Source: Aquirufa lenticrescens (lineage in GTDB: Bacteria; Bacteroidota; Bacteroidia; Cytophagales; Spirosomataceae). From it: a DNA stretch of 64,000 nt. Numbering within the stretch: position 1 is the stretch's first letter; each line of letters begins with the position of its first letter. The stretch covers positions 1,750,501 through 1,814,500 of the forward strand of contig NZ_CP049834.1 of assembly GCF_019916085.1 (NCBI RefSeq), written 5' to 3'. Shown one piece after another: positions 26,884 to 36,111 of this stretch. The translations under genes and the position numbers were made by a program. The notes beneath the pieces were generated by a model, which was not told where the DNA came from, made no database searches, and saw nothing but the letters and a program-made list of their open reading frames with translations.

Positions 26884-29283
26884 ATGAAAAAGACTTTATC
26901 AATTAATATCGCTGGATTTGTCTTCCACATCGAAGAGGACGCTTTTGCTACCTTAGATGCTTATTTAAAATCCATCCATGCATATTTCGCCTCTTTCGAA
27001 GGATCGAAAGAAATTATCGCCGATATCGAATCGAGCATTGCGGAGAAATTTTGGAACATTAGAGAAACTGAAAAAACAGAAGCTATTTCACAAGCTCATG
27101 TGGATGCCTTAATCGCTTCTTTAGGAACCATTGCTGATTTCAAGCAAGTGGAAGAAGAGGAAGATAAGAAAGAAGGCTATACTGCTCCTAAAACAGAGGG
27201 TGCGCCTAAAATTTTCCGTCGCGACATCACTCGTAAGAAATTAGGTGGAGTAGCGGCAGGGATTGCTCGTTATTTTGAGGTAGATCCTATCTGGGTTCGC
27301 TTGGTATTATTAGCCTTATTAAGTGCGAGTTTCCCTTTATTCCATTTAGGAAACATTGTTTTCTGGGCCTATATTATTATTTGGGCAGCTATTCCAGGTG
27401 AAATGAATCCAGATGATGATAAATCCTACCGCAAGTTTTACCGTGATCCGGAGAAAAAAGTGATTGGTGGTGTGATGGCCGGTATTGCCGCTTATACGGG
27501 TTGGGATGTAGGATTATTGCGCGTTTTAGCGGTTTTGTCAGTGGGTCTATTTGGCTCTGGCGTTGTTGCTTATATTGTGATTTTAGCGATTACGCCGGAA
27601 GCTAAAACAATGAAGGATAAGATGGAGATGACGGGCGAGCCTATCACGTTGGAAAACATTGAGAACAATATTAAGAAGAGCATTCAGCCAGATGAAACGG
27701 AAGAGAAAGCATTGACGAAAGTATTGCTATTCCCTTTTCGCATTTTTGCTACGGTATTCTCTGCTTTGAAAGGACCTTTAAATGTCATTCGCTGGTTTAT
27801 TCAAATATTACTAGGGGTTATCTTATTGATCTTAGGGATTGCGTTTATTATCGCAATAGGTGCTTTATGTACGGTAGGATTTACTGGAATTGACCAAGGT
27901 CAACTGGTGCATATGGGTCCGTTGCCGTTGTATTTAATTGCGAAAGACTTACCGTTCTGGACAGTGCCGGCTTTGGTTTTGGCCTTCTTACCCATGTTTG
28001 TTTCAATTGTCATCGCAGGTGTTTCTTTGTTAGCCAATCGTAAATTTTATAATAAGACGTATAAAATTGTTTCTACCACGATGATTATTGTGGGTTGGAT
28101 AGGTTTATTTGCTGCGGTTCCATTTGTGGGGCGTAACTTCCAACGTTCAGCGTCTTACAATCAGGTAAAGGAAATCGCGGTTTCCGATTCGACGACCTAT
28201 GTGTTAGATATCGACAAAAAAGACAACGAGACGATTTGGCAAATGATGTTGGGGGAAAAAGTTGAAGAGTATGCTTTGCATTTTGATGATGAAGATGAGG
28301 ATAACCACGATTATAATGAGGAGCGATTTAATCGTACGAATATCGAGATTGAAGGCTATGATGGTAAAACGATTCAGGTAATTACGTACGCAAAATCGCA
28401 AGGTTTGACGCGTAAAGAGGCGGAGACGAATGCCAAAATGATTCAGTACAATTACCTTCAAAAGGGTAAAGATCTTCGTTTTGATACCCACTTTGGCTTA
28501 CAGAATTCTAAATTCCGTGCACAACGCCTTAAGGTGAAGATTATGATTCCGTATGGTAAATCGTTTAGCATGACACGTGATTTTGCTTATTACATGGACA
28601 ATGTACTAGAGTCTGGTTATTTCCACGAAGAAGGTCAGGATTTGTTTATCGGATCGCTTTGGACATTCTCTGCAGACAAGGGTTTGATTTGTCTTAACAG
28701 AACACCTCACAATGAGGATGAATCGAGTAATGAGGACTTTTCAGATGAAAAGGTAGGTTTTACGATCACGAAGGACCTAGAAAATTTCAGCTCTATTTCA
28801 GGATTGAACACTGAGTCTTCTCAGATAAAAATCACCAGAGGTGATCTTCCTAAGATTACTTACCGCGGGAATCAAACTTTAGAGAGTTCAGCTCACGTAG
28901 AGAACTACGTGTTATTATTGGATAAAATTCAGCCAGGGATTCAGGTAGAGATTGTGGTACCTGAATTAAAAAAGGTGGAGTTAGGTGGCAATGCCAGCAC
29001 GGAAATCGAAGGTTTCACTTCACCTAAGTTAGATGTGATTTTACGCGGATTTCACTCGTTAACCTTGAAGGGTGGTGGAGATCAATTGAATGCGGGAGTT
29101 TTTGATTCAGCAGAATTAAATGCGGCAGATTTCGTCGTAGAAAAAGCCTTTGTTTCTATCGATAAATATGCCAAAATAGAAGCAAATGTATCTAAAATGG
29201 TGCAAGGAAAGAAATATGAAAGTTCGAAATTTTCGAACAAAATGAGCAGTGGAGTAAGTTACAAATGGAATGTAGTAAAATAG
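26884..29283 (+). CDS. Large PspC-domain membrane protein
   Basis: A 799-residue protein. Residues 1-100 are an acidic domain (NIAGFVFHIEEDAFATL...). Two PspC domains follow at about 118-178 (RRDITRKKLGGVAAGIARYF) and about 190-240 (RDPEKKVIGGVMAGIAAYTG). Further membrane segments lie at about 300-420, and the C-terminal 370 residues have beta-rich repeats resembling the GIN/DUF2807 fold of the next gene. Such PadR-PspC-GIN groups are frequent in Bacteroidota and are presumed envelope-stress systems. Function unproven. Confidence 0.85.
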   Translation: MKKTLSINIAGFVFHIEEDAFATLDAYLKSIHAYFASFEGSKEIIADIESSIAEKFWNIRETEKTEAISQAHVDALIASLGTIADFKQVEEEEDKKEGYTAPKTEGAPKIFRRDITRKKLGGVAAGIARYFEVDPIWVRLVLLALLSASFPLFHLGNIVFWAYIIIWAAIPGEMNPDDDKSYRKFYRDPEKKVIGGVMAGIAAYTGWDVGLLRVLAVLSVGLFGSGVVAYIVILAITPEAKTMKDKMEMTGEPITLENIENNIKKSIQPDETEEKALTKVLLFPFRIFATVFSALKGPLNVIRWFIQILLGVILLILGIAFIIAIGALCTVGFTGIDQGQLVHMGPLPLYLIAKDLPFWTVPALVLAFLPMFVSIVIAGVSLLANRKFYNKTYKIVSTTMIIVGWIGLFAAVPFVGRNFQRSASYNQVKEIAVSDSTTYVLDIDKKDNETIWQMMLGEKVEEYALHFDDEDEDNHDYNEERFNRTNIEIEGYDGKTIQVITYAKSQGLTRKEAETNAKMIQYNYLQKGKDLRFDTHFGLQNSKFRAQRLKVKIMIPYGKSFSMTRDFAYYMDNVLESGYFHEEGQDLFIGSLWTFSADKGLICLNRTPHNEDESSNEDFSDEKVGFTITKDLENFSSISGLNTESSQIKITRGDLPKITYRGNQTLESSAHVENYVLLLDKIQPGIQVEIVVPELKKVELGGNASTEIEGFTSPKLDVILRGFHSLTLKGGGDQLNAGVFDSAELNAADFVVEKAFVSIDKYAKIEANVSKMVQGKKYESSKFSNKMSSGVSYKWNVVK

Positions 29284-29333
29284 GATGCAACCTTTTTTTA
29301 AACGTTAGCATCTAACAACAAATTAAAAATTCT

Positions 29334-30038
29334 ATGAAAAAAATCTTGTCTTTATTCGCCGCCTTAGTAGTTGTTTTTAGTTCATTCGCAGATCCTGTAG
29401 TGGTGACTAAAAAATTCAAAGTAGCTAATTTCAAATCCATCGAGTTAGGGAGTGCTTTCGAGGTACACGTTCACAAAGGAAATGTCTATGCCGTTTCTGT
29501 CACTGGACGGGAAAAAGATATTGAGGATTTAGAGGTTACCACATCCGCTGGTAAATTGGAAATTGGATATGGGACTAATTGGACTTGGAGTTGGAACAAC
29601 AGCCGTTCAAAAGTAGTCGTTAACATCACCTTGCCTCGCCTTGATAGTGGTGAGTTTACCGGTGCTTGTAAAGTGGATTTGCAAGGATTTACAAATGAGG
29701 AGGAAATGCGCTTATTGTTTTCAGGAGCTGCAAAAGGGTTAGCAGAAGGCCTTAGAACAGATAAATTGAAGATTGAATTAAGTGGTGCATCTGATTGCAG
29801 AATCACTGGACAATCAGATTACTTGAAGATAGAAGCCTCTGGTGCGAGTCACTTAAAAGCTTTGGAATTCTTATCTCGCCATGTGGATGTAGAAGCTTCA
29901 GGCGCTAGTAGTGCTCAGGTACATGTTCAAAAATCTTTGCAAGTGGATGCTTCTGGCGCTTCCCATGTGAAATACAAGGGGAGTCCAATAATCAACAAAG
30001 ACCTTTCCGGTGCAGCTTCGCTACACCAGGTTAATTAA
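29334..30038 (+). CDS. Head GIN domain (DUF2807) secreted protein
   Basis: A 234-residue protein with a signal peptide (KILSLFAALVVVFSSFAD). After it comes TKKFKVANFKSIELGSAFEVHVHKG, the usual start of DUF2807. The second half has repeated beta turns: LSGASDC, ASGASHLKA, ASGASSAQV, ASGASHVKY. A beta-helix-like adhesin or sensor part is likely. It shares the fold type with the C-terminus of the PspC protein upstream. Its last 8 bases overlap the convergent DUF1684 gene. Confidence 0.85.
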   Translation: MKKILSLFAALVVVFSSFADPVVVTKKFKVANFKSIELGSAFEVHVHKGNVYAVSVTGREKDIEDLEVTTSAGKLEIGYGTNWTWSWNNSRSKVVVNITLPRLDSGEFTGACKVDLQGFTNEEEMRLLFSGAAKGLAEGLRTDKLKIELSGASDCRITGQSDYLKIEASGASHLKALEFLSRHVDVEASGASSAQVHVQKSLQVDASGASHVKYKGSPIINKDLSGAASLHQVN

Positions 30039-30630
30039 AAAGTTTTTCACCTGCCTCGATGCGAATAGGGAGGGTGTTTTCCGCGGGAGGAATGGGACAA
30101 GCGAATTCTTCGTTGTATGCACAATAGGGATTATAAGCTAGATTAAAGTCCACCCGCAATCGATTGTTTTTTACATTTGTTAGGGGTAAATCTAAAAAAC
30201 GTCCGCCTCCATAGGTTTCTGTGGGGGCGGTTTTGTCTTTAAACGGTAGGAAGAAATTTCCGTCCTCGTGTTGATATAATACGAGTGAAACGGTAAACCC
30301 ACCTATCTCTCCTTTAATATTTCCAAATAAAATTAACTTCTCTGTTGTCCCATCTGTCATTTTTAATTCTACGGTTTTCGCTTTTTCGGCTTTTTCTAAG
30401 ACGAAGTCTACGATGTAATCCTTGTTGAATTTGAAGTATTTGAGGCCTTTGAAGGAGGCTTTATCTTTGATGGGGGATTCCTCTCCACTTTTAAAGGCTT
30501 CATCTTTATTGCGACGAATTTTCAGCACATCTGCACCGGTTTCTTCGACCGGTTTCGCCGTAGGAATACTAAAATAAGCGAGGATGGCGATGATAGGAAT
30601 CAGAAAGAGGAACCATTTATTGAATTTCAT
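30031..30630 (-). CDS. DUF1684 domain-containing protein
   Basis: A 199-residue protein with one N-terminal membrane anchor or signal (FLFLIPIIAILAYFSIP). The C-terminal part carries YGGGRFLDLPL, DFNLAYNPYCAYNEEFACPIPPAENTLPI, the DUF1684 signature. The two cysteines there are conserved in the family. Function is unknown. It is divergent from ribE with 46 bases between the start codons. Confidence 0.82.
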   Translation of the reverse strand: MKFNKWFLFLIPIIAILAYFSIPTAKPVEETGADVLKIRRNKDEAFKSGEESPIKDKASFKGLKYFKFNKDYIVDFVLEKAEKAKTVELKMTDGTTEKLILFGNIKGEIGGFTVSLVLYQHEDGNFFLPFKDKTAPTETYGGGRFLDLPLTNVKNNRLRVDFNLAYNPYCAYNEEFACPIPPAENTLPIRIEAGEKLFN

Positions 30631-30641
30631 AGGAATGGGTG

Positions 30642-30649
30642 TAATTTTG
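30642..30649 (+). promoter_or_regulatory. -7 box of ribE
   Basis: TAATTTTG matches TAnnTTTG exactly, 27 bases before the ribE ATG. On the other strand TAATTTTA at 30656-30663 could serve the divergent DUF1684 gene. Confidence 0.5.
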
Positions 30650-30676
30650 GGTACGTAAAATTAGCAAATAAATCAG

Positions 30677-31261
30677 ATGTTTACAGGTATTGTGGAGGCG
30701 ATGGGATCGCTGGTAAGGACAGAAGCAAAAGGGACGAATGTGGAATTTTGGTTCACGTGTCCGTTCACACAGGAATTGAACGTGGATCAATCGCTTGCGC
30801 ATAATGGGGTCTGTCTGACTGTCGTGGAAATTCAAGGGGAGCAATACCGTGTAACGGCGATTGATGAGACCTTGCAGAAGACGAATTTAGGGGATTTGAA
30901 GCTAGGCCAAAAAGTAAACCTAGAACGTTGCATGGCCGCCAATGCGCGTTTTGATGGGCATATTGTACAAGGCCACGTGGATTTAACGGGTGTTTGTACG
31001 GAAATAACGGATCAGAATGGAAGCTGGGAATACCGCTTTAGCTATTCGAAAAGTAGCGGTCACGTCACGGTTGAAAAAGGTTCGATTTGTGTGAATGGTA
31101 CTAGTCTTACGGTGGTAGATTCACAGGATGATTCTTTTACCGTTTGCATCATTCCATATACCTACGAACACACCGTTTTTCATCAACTTAGCGTAGGTGA
31201 TCGAGTGAACTTAGAATTCGATATTCTAGGAAAGTATATTAAGAAATTAATGCATCGATAG
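30677..31261 (+). CDS. ribE: Riboflavin synthase alpha subunit
   Basis: A 194-residue enzyme that dismutates two 6,7-dimethyl-8-ribityllumazines to riboflavin. It starts MFTGIVEAMG, the family hallmark, and has two lumazine-binding repeats: LAHNGVCLTVVE...DETLQKTNLG...RCMAANARFDGHIVQGHVD and KGSICVNGTSLTVVD...IIPYTYEHTVF. It overlaps the end of the convergent argH by 23 bases. No other rib genes and no FMN-type leader are visible here. Confidence 0.95.
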   Translation: MFTGIVEAMGSLVRTEAKGTNVEFWFTCPFTQELNVDQSLAHNGVCLTVVEIQGEQYRVTAIDETLQKTNLGDLKLGQKVNLERCMAANARFDGHIVQGHVDLTGVCTEITDQNGSWEYRFSYSKSSGHVTVEKGSICVNGTSLTVVDSQDDSFTVCIIPYTYEHTVFHQLSVGDRVNLEFDILGKYIKKLMHR

Positions 31262-32579
31262 CCTTATTGACTTTATCAAAGCCAAAACGCTTCCAGGCGA
31301 TTTCTTTTTGGCCTTGAATTTCTGCCAAACCTAAATTACCAATACTTCCTAAGTGGGAGTGATTAATCTCGCGTGTGCTGCCATCAAAAGCGCCTTCCTC
31401 GATTTTCTTACCTACGATTTGGTAAGCTTCTCTGAACGGAACCCCTTGCACGACTAATTTATTCACCTCTTCTACCGAGAACAATAAATCGTATTTCGAA
31501 TCCACTAACAGGTCTTTCTTCACTTTCATATGGCTGACCATATAGTGCGTGATCTCTAATCCGTCCAATATCTCTTCAATCGCCGGCATCAACAATTCTT
31601 TCGTTAATTGGAATTCGCGGTGGTATCCTGATGGTAAGTTGCTCGTTAATAATTGCAGTTGATTCGGTAATGCCTTTAACTTGTTGGCTTTACCACGCAA
31701 TAATTCAGCTACGTCTGGATTCTTTTTATGTGGCATGATGGAACTTCCGGTCGTTAAGGAGCTAGGGAGTTCGATGAAACCGAAGTTTTGGGAATTGTAC
31801 AAGCACACATCCATCGCTAATTTGCTTAACGTCGTAGCTATCTGTGCGATGGCAGTTAAGACAAATAATTCGGTCTTTCCACGCGATAATTGCGCGTTCA
31901 CGACGTTCACGTGCGGCGATTCGAAGCCTAATAATTCCGTGGTGTATTTTCTGTCCAAAGGAAACGACGATCCATATCCCGCGCCTGAACCTAGCGGGTT
32001 CTTATTAGCTAAGCGGAAGGCCGCTTCTAATAACTCAATATCTTCTACTAGGCTTTCAGCGTACGCTCCGAACCATAGTCCGAAAGACGAAGGCATCGCA
32101 ATCTGTAAGTGCGTGTAGCCAGGTAATAAATCGTTTTTATGGGCTTCGCTTTTGGCGATCAATAAGTCAAATAACCGCTCCACCGCATCTGCAATGTGTT
32201 GGATTTCAGCCCGCATGAATAACTTCAAATCCACTAAAACCTGGTCGTTTCTAGAACGTCCGGCGTGAATTTTCTTTCCTTGATCGCCTAATTTCTGCGT
32301 TAATAAGTATTCGATTTGGGAATGCACATCTTCCATTCCGTCTTCGATAGTGAAATCGCCGGCTTCGATTTGGGTATAAATTGCCTTCAATTCAGCGCAC
32401 AAAGGGCCTAATTCGTCCGCGCCCAGCAAACCTACTTTCTCTAACATCGTGATGTGAGCTAGGGAACCCAGCACATCATAGCGCGCTAATTGCAAGTCGT
32501 ACACGGGGTCGTTCCCAATCGTGAATTTCTCGATTTTAGCGTCTGTCGTCTGATTTTCTTTTTGCCAAAGTTTTGCCAC
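31239..32579 (-). CDS. argH: Argininosuccinate lyase
   Basis: A 446-residue enzyme releasing arginine and fumarate in the last step of arginine synthesis. EDVHSQIEYLLTQKLG, HAGRSRNDQV, GYTHLQIAMPSSFG and the signature GSSIMPHKKNPDVAEL are visible. It lies at the end of the leftward operon argF'-argB-deacylase-argH, four bases after the M20 gene. Confidence 0.95.
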   Translation of the reverse strand: MAKLWQKENQTTDAKIEKFTIGNDPVYDLQLARYDVLGSLAHITMLEKVGLLGADELGPLCAELKAIYTQIEAGDFTIEDGMEDVHSQIEYLLTQKLGDQGKKIHAGRSRNDQVLVDLKLFMRAEIQHIADAVERLFDLLIAKSEAHKNDLLPGYTHLQIAMPSSFGLWFGAYAESLVEDIELLEAAFRLANKNPLGSGAGYGSSFPLDRKYTTELLGFESPHVNVVNAQLSRGKTELFVLTAIAQIATTLSKLAMDVCLYNSQNFGFIELPSSLTTGSSIMPHKKNPDVAELLRGKANKLKALPNQLQLLTSNLPSGYHREFQLTKELLMPAIEEILDGLEITHYMVSHMKVKKDLLVDSKYDLLFSVEEVNKLVVQGVPFREAYQIVGKKIEEGAFDGSTREINHSHLGSIGNLGLAEIQGQKEIAWKRFGFDKVNKAIDALIS

Positions 32580-32583
32580 AATC

Positions 32584-33654
32584 TTAAATGCTTAGGGTGA
32601 TAAGGAGATTTTGATAGGTTTGGATGCCTTGCTTTAGTTCATCCAAGAGAATATATTCGTCTGCCGTATGTGATCTGCCGGAGTGCCCGGGACCGATTTT
32701 GACTGATGGTATCGTTAATAGAGCTTGATCGGAAAGGGTAGGAGAACCGAACAAAGAGATCCCTAAAGCTTTTGCCGCTTGCACTAGCGGATGTGTTTCC
32801 TCCATTCTGCTGGAGTTTAATCGCATCGATCTGGGTGTTAATTCAGCCTGAACAATGGTTTTTAATTCTACTAAAACTTCCTCTAGTGAATAACATTCGT
32901 TCACCCGGCAATCAATCACGTAATCACAGGTATCAGGAACTACATTATGTTGCTTGCCGGCGTTGATAACCGTTACCGTCGTTTTTACCGGTCCTAATAA
33001 ATCCGAAACCTTCTCGAAAGAATGGTTTTGAATATGTTGTATATCTTCCAAAGCCAAGTAAATGGCATTCACTCCCTCATTTCTCGCCGCGTGTCCTGCA
33101 ATCCCTTTTACTTTCGCATCTACGACCATCAGGCCTTTTTCTGCGATCGCCATGGCGCAATCCGTGGGTTCGCCCACGATCGCAAAATCGATACGAGGTA
33201 AATCGCCTGATTTTAAAAGAGCTTCAATTCCACCCGTTCCCGATATTTCTTCCTCCGCGGTAGCCGCTAATAAAAGGTTGAAGCTCAGGTTTTTAACAGA
33301 GTAAAATGAAACGAAAGTCGCGATCAAGCAAACCAAACTCGCGCCTGCATCATTGGAACCTAAGCCGATCAGTTTTCCCTCTTGCTCCGTCGCTAGGAAG
33401 GGATCAAAGGTCCATGACGCATTTGCTTTCACCGTATCGTGGTGGGAATTCAATAGAATCGTAGGCTTAGACGCATCAAAATGCAAATTTGTAGCCCACA
33501 CATTATTGCCTAAACGATTTGACGGAATGCCTTGAGCCGTGAAAAAGTCCACCAAAATCTGCGCTGTCCCTTGCTCTTCCTTACTCATGGATGGGCAGGC
33601 TATTAGCTGTGCTAATAGGTCTTTTGCGGCTATAAATTGACTTTCTTGGTACAT
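32584..33654 (-). CDS. M20-family deacylase, probable N-acyl-citrulline/ornithine deacetylase
   Basis: A 356-residue metal-dependent hydrolase. LLNSHHDTVKA holds the first zinc ligands, GSNDAGASLVC the bridging Asp, and ATAEEEISGTGGIEA the catalytic Glu pair; later GPGHSGRSHTADE. Placed between argB and argH and after argF', its likely job is to remove the acyl group from acetyl- or succinyl-citrulline. This is inference from the operon. ATG 33654 follows the argB stop by one base; the longer frame would run into argB. Confidence 0.86.
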   Translation of the reverse strand: MYQESQFIAAKDLLAQLIACPSMSKEEQGTAQILVDFFTAQGIPSNRLGNNVWATNLHFDASKPTILLNSHHDTVKANASWTFDPFLATEQEGKLIGLGSNDAGASLVCLIATFVSFYSVKNLSFNLLLAATAEEEISGTGGIEALLKSGDLPRIDFAIVGEPTDCAMAIAEKGLMVVDAKVKGIAGHAARNEGVNAIYLALEDIQHIQNHSFEKVSDLLGPVKTTVTVINAGKQHNVVPDTCDYVIDCRVNECYSLEEVLVELKTIVQAELTPRSMRLNSSRMEETHPLVQAAKALGISLFGSPTLSDQALLTIPSVKIGPGHSGRSHTADEYILLDELKQGIQTYQNLLITLSI

Positions 33655-33655
33655 A

Positions 33656-34438
33656 TTAGGCACTAATTTTTGTTCCGATGTCCGTTTTCTGCAGGTTATC
33701 TGCATGGCATAATCTGACCACAGAAACACCGGCAGAGATGGCCTTCAAGGCATTCTCTAATTTCGGGATCATCCCCGCAGAGACGATTCCTTTTTCTTTT
33801 AAGTCTATAAATGAGGCTGGATTGATGGAGCTGATAACCGAATCATCGTCAGTAGGGTCCATTAAAACGCCTTTCTTTTCAAAACAATACGTTAGAGTAA
33901 CGTCGTATGTTGAGCTGAGGGCTATGGCCAAAGCCTGTGCCATCGTATCCGCATTCGTATTCAATAGTTGACCTGCAGCATCTGCCGTAATCGGTGCAAA
34001 GATGGGAGAGAATCCTGCCTCAATTAACCCTGACAAGGAAGCAGCATTCACCGAAACAATATCGCCTACAAAACCATAATCAATAGGTGTTATAGCTCTT
34101 TTCTTTGATAGCACGATTCTGCCATCGGGTCCTGTTAATCCCAAGGCATTACAGGAAAGACCTTGTAATTCAGCCACAATCGATTTATTAATCCAACCCG
34201 CATAGACCATCGTCACAATACGAAGGCTTTCCTCGTCTGTTACACGTCTACCCTCAATCATTTGACTCTCAATGCCCATCGATGCCGCCATTTGAGTGGC
34301 AATCTTGCCACCTCCATGAACAAGCAATTTAGGGCCAGTTAATGACGCAAAGTCCTGCAAAAAGCTAGCTAGGGCAGATGGATTGTCGATTACATTTCCG
34401 CCTATTTTAACTACTTGAAGGGTGGGTTTCGCAGACAT
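33656..34438 (-). CDS. argB: Acetylglutamate kinase (or acyl-glutamate kinase)
   Basis: A 260-residue amino-acid kinase. VVKIGGNVID at the N-terminus, LLVHGGGKIATQMA, and GLIEAGFSPIFAPITAD...LNTNADTMAQAL match ArgB. Start ATG 34438 overlaps the argF' stop by one base (TAATG); the longer frame is inside argF'. In this pathway it could act on N-succinylglutamate instead of N-acetylglutamate, depending on ArgF' specificity. Confidence 0.93.
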   Translation of the reverse strand: MSAKPTLQVVKIGGNVIDNPSALASFLQDFASLTGPKLLVHGGGKIATQMAASMGIESQMIEGRRVTDEESLRIVTMVYAGWINKSIVAELQGLSCNALGLTGPDGRIVLSKKRAITPIDYGFVGDIVSVNAASLSGLIEAGFSPIFAPITADAAGQLLNTNADTMAQALAIALSSTYDVTLTYCFEKKGVLMDPTDDDSVISSINPASFIDLKEKGIVSAGMIPKLENALKAISAGVSVVRLCHADNLQKTDIGTKISA

Positions 34439-35412
34439 TAGAATAAATAGGGACTTTCGGTTCTCATGAGTGTCAATATCATCTCTTTCAAAACAGCTTG
34501 TGCCGCCCAAACCCGGTTACCCGCTTGTTGAATCACAATCGAATTAGGGGAATCAATGACTTCGTCTGCGACCACTAAATTCCGTCTAACGGGAAGACAA
34601 TGCATAAATTTCGCGTTGTTTGTTAGGCTCATTTTCGCGGCATCCACCATCCAAGCTGGATCCGAAGAAAGTATTTTTCCGTAGTCCTGGTAGGATGACC
34701 AGTTTTTAGCATAAATAAAATCAGCACCCTCATAAGCTTCTTTAGGATCGTAGCAAATCTTCGCATTTCCAGCGAATTCAGGCGCTAATTCATAGCCTTT
34801 TGGGTGAGCAATCGTGAAATCCACGTCCGCACGATTCATCCACTCCGCGAAGGAATTAGGCACACATTGAGGTAACGCTTTCACGTGTGGAGCCCATGTC
34901 AACACCACTTTAGGGCGTTCAACCTTCTTATACTCGTTAATAGTAATTAAATCCGTTAAGGATTGCAAAGGATGGCGTGTCGCCGACTCCAAGCTAATCA
35001 ATGGACGACCTGTATACTTCAAGAACTGGTTCAATACCTGTTCGCTATAATCTAACTCTCTATCCACTAAACCAGGAAAACTACGCACCCCTACTATATC
35101 GCAATAAGAACCTACGACAGCCGCGGCCTCTGAAATGTGTTCCGCTTTGTCGCCATTCATGATGACGCCTTCGTTCATTTCTAGTTGCCACGAATCGGCT
35201 CCCACATTCATGATCATTACCTCCATTCCGAGGTTCTGAGCTGCTTTTTGGGTGGAAAGGCGCGTGCGAAGACTGGAATTGAAGAATAATAAACCGAGCG
35301 TACGGTTTTTCCCAATATGCTTATCCGCATAGGGGGTCTTCTTCATCAACAAAGCCTCATTGACTAAGTTTTGAATATTGTAAGCGTCTTTAACCGAAGT
35401 GAAATTTTGCAT
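34438..35412 (-). CDS. argF': N-acyl-L-ornithine carbamoyltransferase (acetyl- or succinyl-ornithine)
   Basis: A 324-residue transcarbamylase of the ArgF' group, not ordinary ornithine carbamoyltransferase. The carbamoyl-phosphate loop reads FFNSSLRTRLSTQKAA, with Ser-Leu where OTCases have Ser-Thr. ATRHPLQSLTDL and FMHCLPVRRN follow. It closely resembles the Bacteroides fragilis succinylornithine enzyme as I remember it. At the position known to decide substrate (Pro90 there, Glu92 in acetylornithine enzymes) it has Ala, in GDKAEHI. First gene of the arginine operon. Confidence 0.92.
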   Translation of the reverse strand: MQNFTSVKDAYNIQNLVNEALLMKKTPYADKHIGKNRTLGLLFFNSSLRTRLSTQKAAQNLGMEVMIMNVGADSWQLEMNEGVIMNGDKAEHISEAAAVVGSYCDIVGVRSFPGLVDRELDYSEQVLNQFLKYTGRPLISLESATRHPLQSLTDLITINEYKKVERPKVVLTWAPHVKALPQCVPNSFAEWMNRADVDFTIAHPKGYELAPEFAGNAKICYDPKEAYEGADFIYAKNWSSYQDYGKILSSDPAWMVDAAKMSLTNNAKFMHCLPVRRNLVVADEVIDSPNSIVIQQAGNRVWAAQAVLKEMILTLMRTESPYLF

Positions 35413-35439
35413 GCTTTTAGCTGTCTAACATTGGCAATT

Positions 35440-35453
35440 CAGTAAAATTACTG
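35440..35453. promoter_or_regulatory. Palindrome upstream of the arginine operon
   Basis: CAGTAAAATTACTG has six-base arms CAGTAA/TTACTG around AA. Leftward it contains TAATTTTA, a near match to the -7 consensus, 28 bases before argF'. Possible combined promoter and operator. Confidence 0.4.
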
Positions 35454-35460
35454 AAAAAGA

Positions 35461-36009
35461 TCAGTATCGAAGGCGTTCCCAGGTGAAAACTTGCATGGGG
35501 TTTTCGAGTGCCAGTGTTTTCTCTCCTGTTTTTTGGAAGCAGTTTTTCTCCAAAACCCGTTGCGAACCCACATTATCCACTGGCGTTTCTGCTCGTATCA
35601 TCCTTAAATCAGCATCTTGAAAAGCCCACTCGCTTAATGCTTGCACCGCTTCTGTGGCAATTCCTTTTCCTCTGAATTTTTGATCCAGCGCATACCCTAT
35701 TTCTGTTGTGCCATCATTGTCTGGTAATCCCGCAAAACCGATTCCCCCCACAGAGCAGGACGAGGCCTTCAGGATTATTTCCCAATTTGTGTACCAAAAG
35801 TAGTCGATAGGGAATTTGGCGGTTTGAGGAATCCAATAATCGCGTAATGCCTGACTTGTTTCCTGTTCATAGAACAATTCCATATTCCAAGGGTTATGCT
35901 GTAGATCTAGCATTTTTTCCAGATCTTTGCGCCCCGATTGCGACCACTCCTGCAAATGCCGGTTGGATAATGGGATTAAGCTGAGCCTAGGTGTATGGAG
36001 TTGAAACAT
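35461..36009 (-). CDS. GNAT-family N-acetyltransferase (RimJ/RimL type)
   Basis: A 182-residue acetyltransferase. FQLHTPRLSLIPLSNRHL is the usual start; EIGYALDQKFRGKGIATEAVQALSEWAF holds the acetyl-CoA-binding Q/RxxGxG/A loop, and NVGSQRVLEKNCFQKTGE is the conserved C-terminal part. Acceptor unknown (ribosomal protein or small molecule). It lies 48 bases before the arginine operon on the same strand but is separated by the palindrome, so cotranscription is doubtful. Confidence 0.85.
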   Translation of the reverse strand: MFQLHTPRLSLIPLSNRHLQEWSQSGRKDLEKMLDLQHNPWNMELFYEQETSQALRDYWIPQTAKFPIDYFWYTNWEIILKASSCSVGGIGFAGLPDNDGTTEIGYALDQKFRGKGIATEAVQALSEWAFQDADLRMIRAETPVDNVGSQRVLEKNCFQKTGEKTLALENPMQVFTWERLRY

Positions 36010-36111
36010 CATATTGGACTACAAATTACCCTTTTTGGTCGCAAAAAAGAAGGCCTTTAAATAGAATGTACAAATTTTGCATTCGTTAAATACGATTTTA
36101 AACAACAAACA

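Noticed and set aside
29284-29315. Possible terminator between the PspC and GIN genes
   Set aside because: The stem (GATGC..GCATC) is short and the T run is in the loop, so I regard the operon as continuous.
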